A stretch of 64,000 bases of DNA from Glossina fuscipes. Lineage: Eukaryota; Arthropoda; Insecta; Diptera; Glossinidae. The notes under the pieces were generated by a model. The model made no database searches and was not told the origin of the DNA. It saw only the letters and a program-made list of their open reading frames with translations. Within the stretch, counting starts at the first letter, position 1. Each line of letters starts with the position of its first letter. A program made the translations under genes and the position numbers. The stretch is taken from NCBI RefSeq assembly GCF_014805625.2, contig NW_023998415.1, positions 40,326,997-40,390,996 on the forward strand. Reading direction: 5' to 3'. Shown one piece after another: positions 62,581-64,000 of the stretch.

Positions 62581-62854
62581 ATAATATATATAATATAATT
62601 AATGCAGAATCTTGCGCTTATCAAAAATATAATAATTTTGGGAAGAAAGTCTTTGAGATATTTTTATAAACTTTTTTTTTATTAAATTTGTCTTTTATTC
62701 AAATTTGATGTTATTTTAGCACATAAACGCCTTTAATATTTATGATCATTCGCCATATTATTATTAAAATCATTTTGTCAATTAAAAACTTTCGGTATTC
62801 TTAACCGTTTGAGTACCAGACGATTTTGAAAAAACACTGTCGAAAAATCCCAAG

Positions 62855-62870
62855 CAGCGCGATCGCGCTG
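62855..62870. repeat. Perfect 16-base palindrome, left subterminal
   Basis: CAGCGCGATCGCGCTG is its own reverse complement and entirely unlike the AT-rich surroundings. It lies 38 bases inside the left inverted repeat and is a plausible transposase-binding site (inference). Confidence 0.95.
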
Positions 62871-63172
62871 TTTAGATTTTATGTCGGGAGAACCCAGCAC
62901 ATTTCGAGCATTGTCGACAACTGACGGTGCGTTACGTATTGTCGAAGTCGAGCGCAATTTAGTGTTGTTTTTTCTATAATTTTGGTGGAAAAAACTTGAA
63001 ATATTTATTAACAAACAATTTAAATACATTTAAATACATAAAATTAAACAAGCGCTATGGCGCCGCTTGGTATTTCTCGACATAAAACCTAAACAGCGCG
63101 ATCGCTTTGTCTGGGATTCTTTGACAGTTTTTTTATCAAAACTGTCTGGCATTTGTCGACATGAACTCTGAA

Positions 63173-63188
63173 CAGCGCGATCGCGCTG
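63173..63188. repeat. Perfect 16-base palindrome, right subterminal
   Basis: This is identical to the palindrome at 62855-62870 and lies three bases inside the right inverted repeat. A degenerate copy (CAGCGCGATCGCTTTG) is at 63094-63109, so the right side carries two units and the left side one. Confidence 0.95.
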
Positions 63189-63208
63189 CTTGGTACACAA
63201 ACGGTTAA

Positions 63209-63842
63209 GCAAAAATTTGCATCAAGTAATTCCCATAGGCATCCCTTGAAATCAGTCATACGTCGTGTAAACAGTTTTGTAAAGAGCGAAATACATGATG
63301 GCCGCCTGAGGCAAAGTCCAACGGACGTCTCAAAAGTTCGCGAACTTGTACAGCACTTTGATTGAACGTTTGACGCGATTGCCGAAATACAAAAACACAC
63401 ATATGTATGCAACTAATTTCATCGTTCACTTTTAAGACACGTACATATGTAAGATCAGTTTTTTAAAATAATTGAGAAAAATCTGGGCATACGCCTGCGC
63501 GGCTCATTTGATGAAGACTATTATTAAGGAACAAGTGTAAGCAGCTTTTGCGCAGCGCAGCAGATTCATACCGAATTCTTTTATCATCATTCCTCGTTAA
63601 TCCAGCTTTCGTTTAAATTAATTTCACTTGTTGTCATTATCAACAGAAAGGAACGTTTAATAAATGACATCAACTTTTTGTTATTAATTGAGTGATGAAG
63701 TTCTTCAATACATAAAAATTAATATCTTTTTCTACGTGGCGTCTGAGTTCAAATTATAGAATAGATGAACAATCACTTAGAGGGTATCCCCTAATCGTGT
63801 AATACGAAGACGGTTGAAAAGAAGTGATGAAAGAGTAGGATA
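63209..63842. other. Noncoding stretch between MITE and SINE
   Basis: The 107-codon minus frame at 63089-63412 starts here and runs into the MITE, and its second half is MITE sequence. No family is visible in its first half. No other feature seen. Confidence 0.5.
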
Positions 63843-64000
63843 TAGGGAGGCGGCCATAGTGTAATGGTTGTGTGTTATGCCTTTATCTACTAAGCACTCA
63901 CTTCAACTACGACCAAGGTAAACGCGACAGCGTTGGGATTTGAACCCGTGAACAAAGACTTTTAAATCTTATGATATTCTTACCTGGTCAGCTATTCGTT
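63843..64000 (-). mobile_element. tRNA-derived SINE, copy 2, running off the window end
   Basis: On the minus strand, from 64000 inward, TAGCTGACCAGG is a near-match A box (63983-63994), and GGGTTCAAATCCC (63935-63947 in reverse complement) is an excellent B box/T-arm. Between them AAGATTTAAAAGTCTT forms a 5-bp stem with a TTAAAA loop, reminiscent of tRNA-Leu(UAA). The downstream sequence shares TTGGTCGTAGTTG-type words with copy 1. The T-arm stem closes with only three pairs and the acceptor strand has no partner, so it is not a working tRNA gene. The plus strand of the same segment has a perfect A-box match, TAGTGTAATGG at 63856-63866. Confidence 0.6.

Larger units (their letters stand above)
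62801..63208. mobile_element. piggyBac-like MITE with TTAA target duplication
   Basis: TTAA at 62801-62804 and at 63205-63208 bound a 400-base interior whose ends CCGTTTGAGTACC (62805-62817) and GGTACACAAACGG (63192-63204) are inverted repeats with 12 of 13 matches. A perfect 16-base palindrome, CAGCGCGATCGCGCTG, occurs near each end (62855-62870 and 63173-63188), with a degenerate third copy at 63094-63109. The palindrome sits within a longer unit ending TTTAGATTTTATGTCG that is repeated in inverted orientation at the two sides. TTAA duplication and C-rich short TIRs indicate the piggyBac superfamily. The centre is AT-rich and encodes no transposase, so movement would need one supplied from elsewhere. 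Confidence 0.82.

Noticed and set aside
63935..63994. Functional tRNA-Leu gene on the minus strand
   Set aside because: The B box is good, but the T stem has only three pairs, the acceptor strand has no partner and the anticodon loop has six bases; it fits a SINE head better.
1..64000. CRISPR array or bacterial operon structure
   Set aside because: No regular direct repeats with unique spacers and no closely packed long frames; base composition and repeat content are those of an animal genome.

Overview
This window looks like a gene desert (intergenic or deep intronic) from an AT-rich animal nuclear genome, most likely a higher fly (Diptera). The evidence is the combination of mariner, piggyBac-like, jockey-type LINE, Ty3/gypsy and tRNA-derived SINE remnants, very many (TA)n, (CA)n, (TC)n, GTT and GAT microsatellites, and interspersed repeats with an ATACCC end and a GTCCGTCTGTC-type core like those I recall from fly genomes. 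Species cannot be fixed from the sequence. Two runs of exactly 100 N mark it as a draft scaffold.

I found no convincing intact protein-coding gene, no functional rRNA or tRNA gene, no CRISPR array and no operon-like organisation. The longest open frames (up to 198 codons) run through low-complexity or repeat-derived DNA and match no family I recognise. What can be supported is a set of decayed mobile elements, simple repeats, assembly gaps and a few places where the sequence is unusually GC-rich, open in frame, or dense in transcription-factor-like motifs.

Layout. 1-12.7 kb: microsatellite-rich noncoding DNA, with a probable piggyBac-like miniature element (4210-4613), a homeodomain/POU-motif-rich stretch (about 7900-8290) and a GC-rich open segment (11.74-12.17 kb). 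12.7-13.0 kb: first mariner fossil. 19.3-20.2 kb: two or more copies of the ATACCC repeat family. 21.0-21.7 kb: second and best mariner fossil, minus strand. 24.2 kb: first N gap. 28.5-28.8 kb: the best-delimited ATACCC element. 31.1-31.4 kb: LINE reverse transcriptase tail, minus strand. 36.7-37.0 and 43.3-43.5 kb: further ATACCC-family copies. 40.4-40.8 kb: third mariner fossil. 41.8 kb: short coding-like stretch with a frameshift. 45.6-53 kb: very dense microsatellites and the second N gap. 59.6-59.8 kb: ATACCC repeat start followed by an exon-like GC-rich segment. 62.1-64.0 kb: a mobile-element island with two SINE copies in opposite orientation, a Ty3/gypsy RNase H fragment and a 408-bp TTAA-flanked piggyBac-like MITE with subterminal palindromes.

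There is no set of genes here that works together. The most useful observations are the two TTAA-type miniature elements with perfect internal palindromes and the SINE pair. All family calls rest on reading motifs by eye; no database search was possible.
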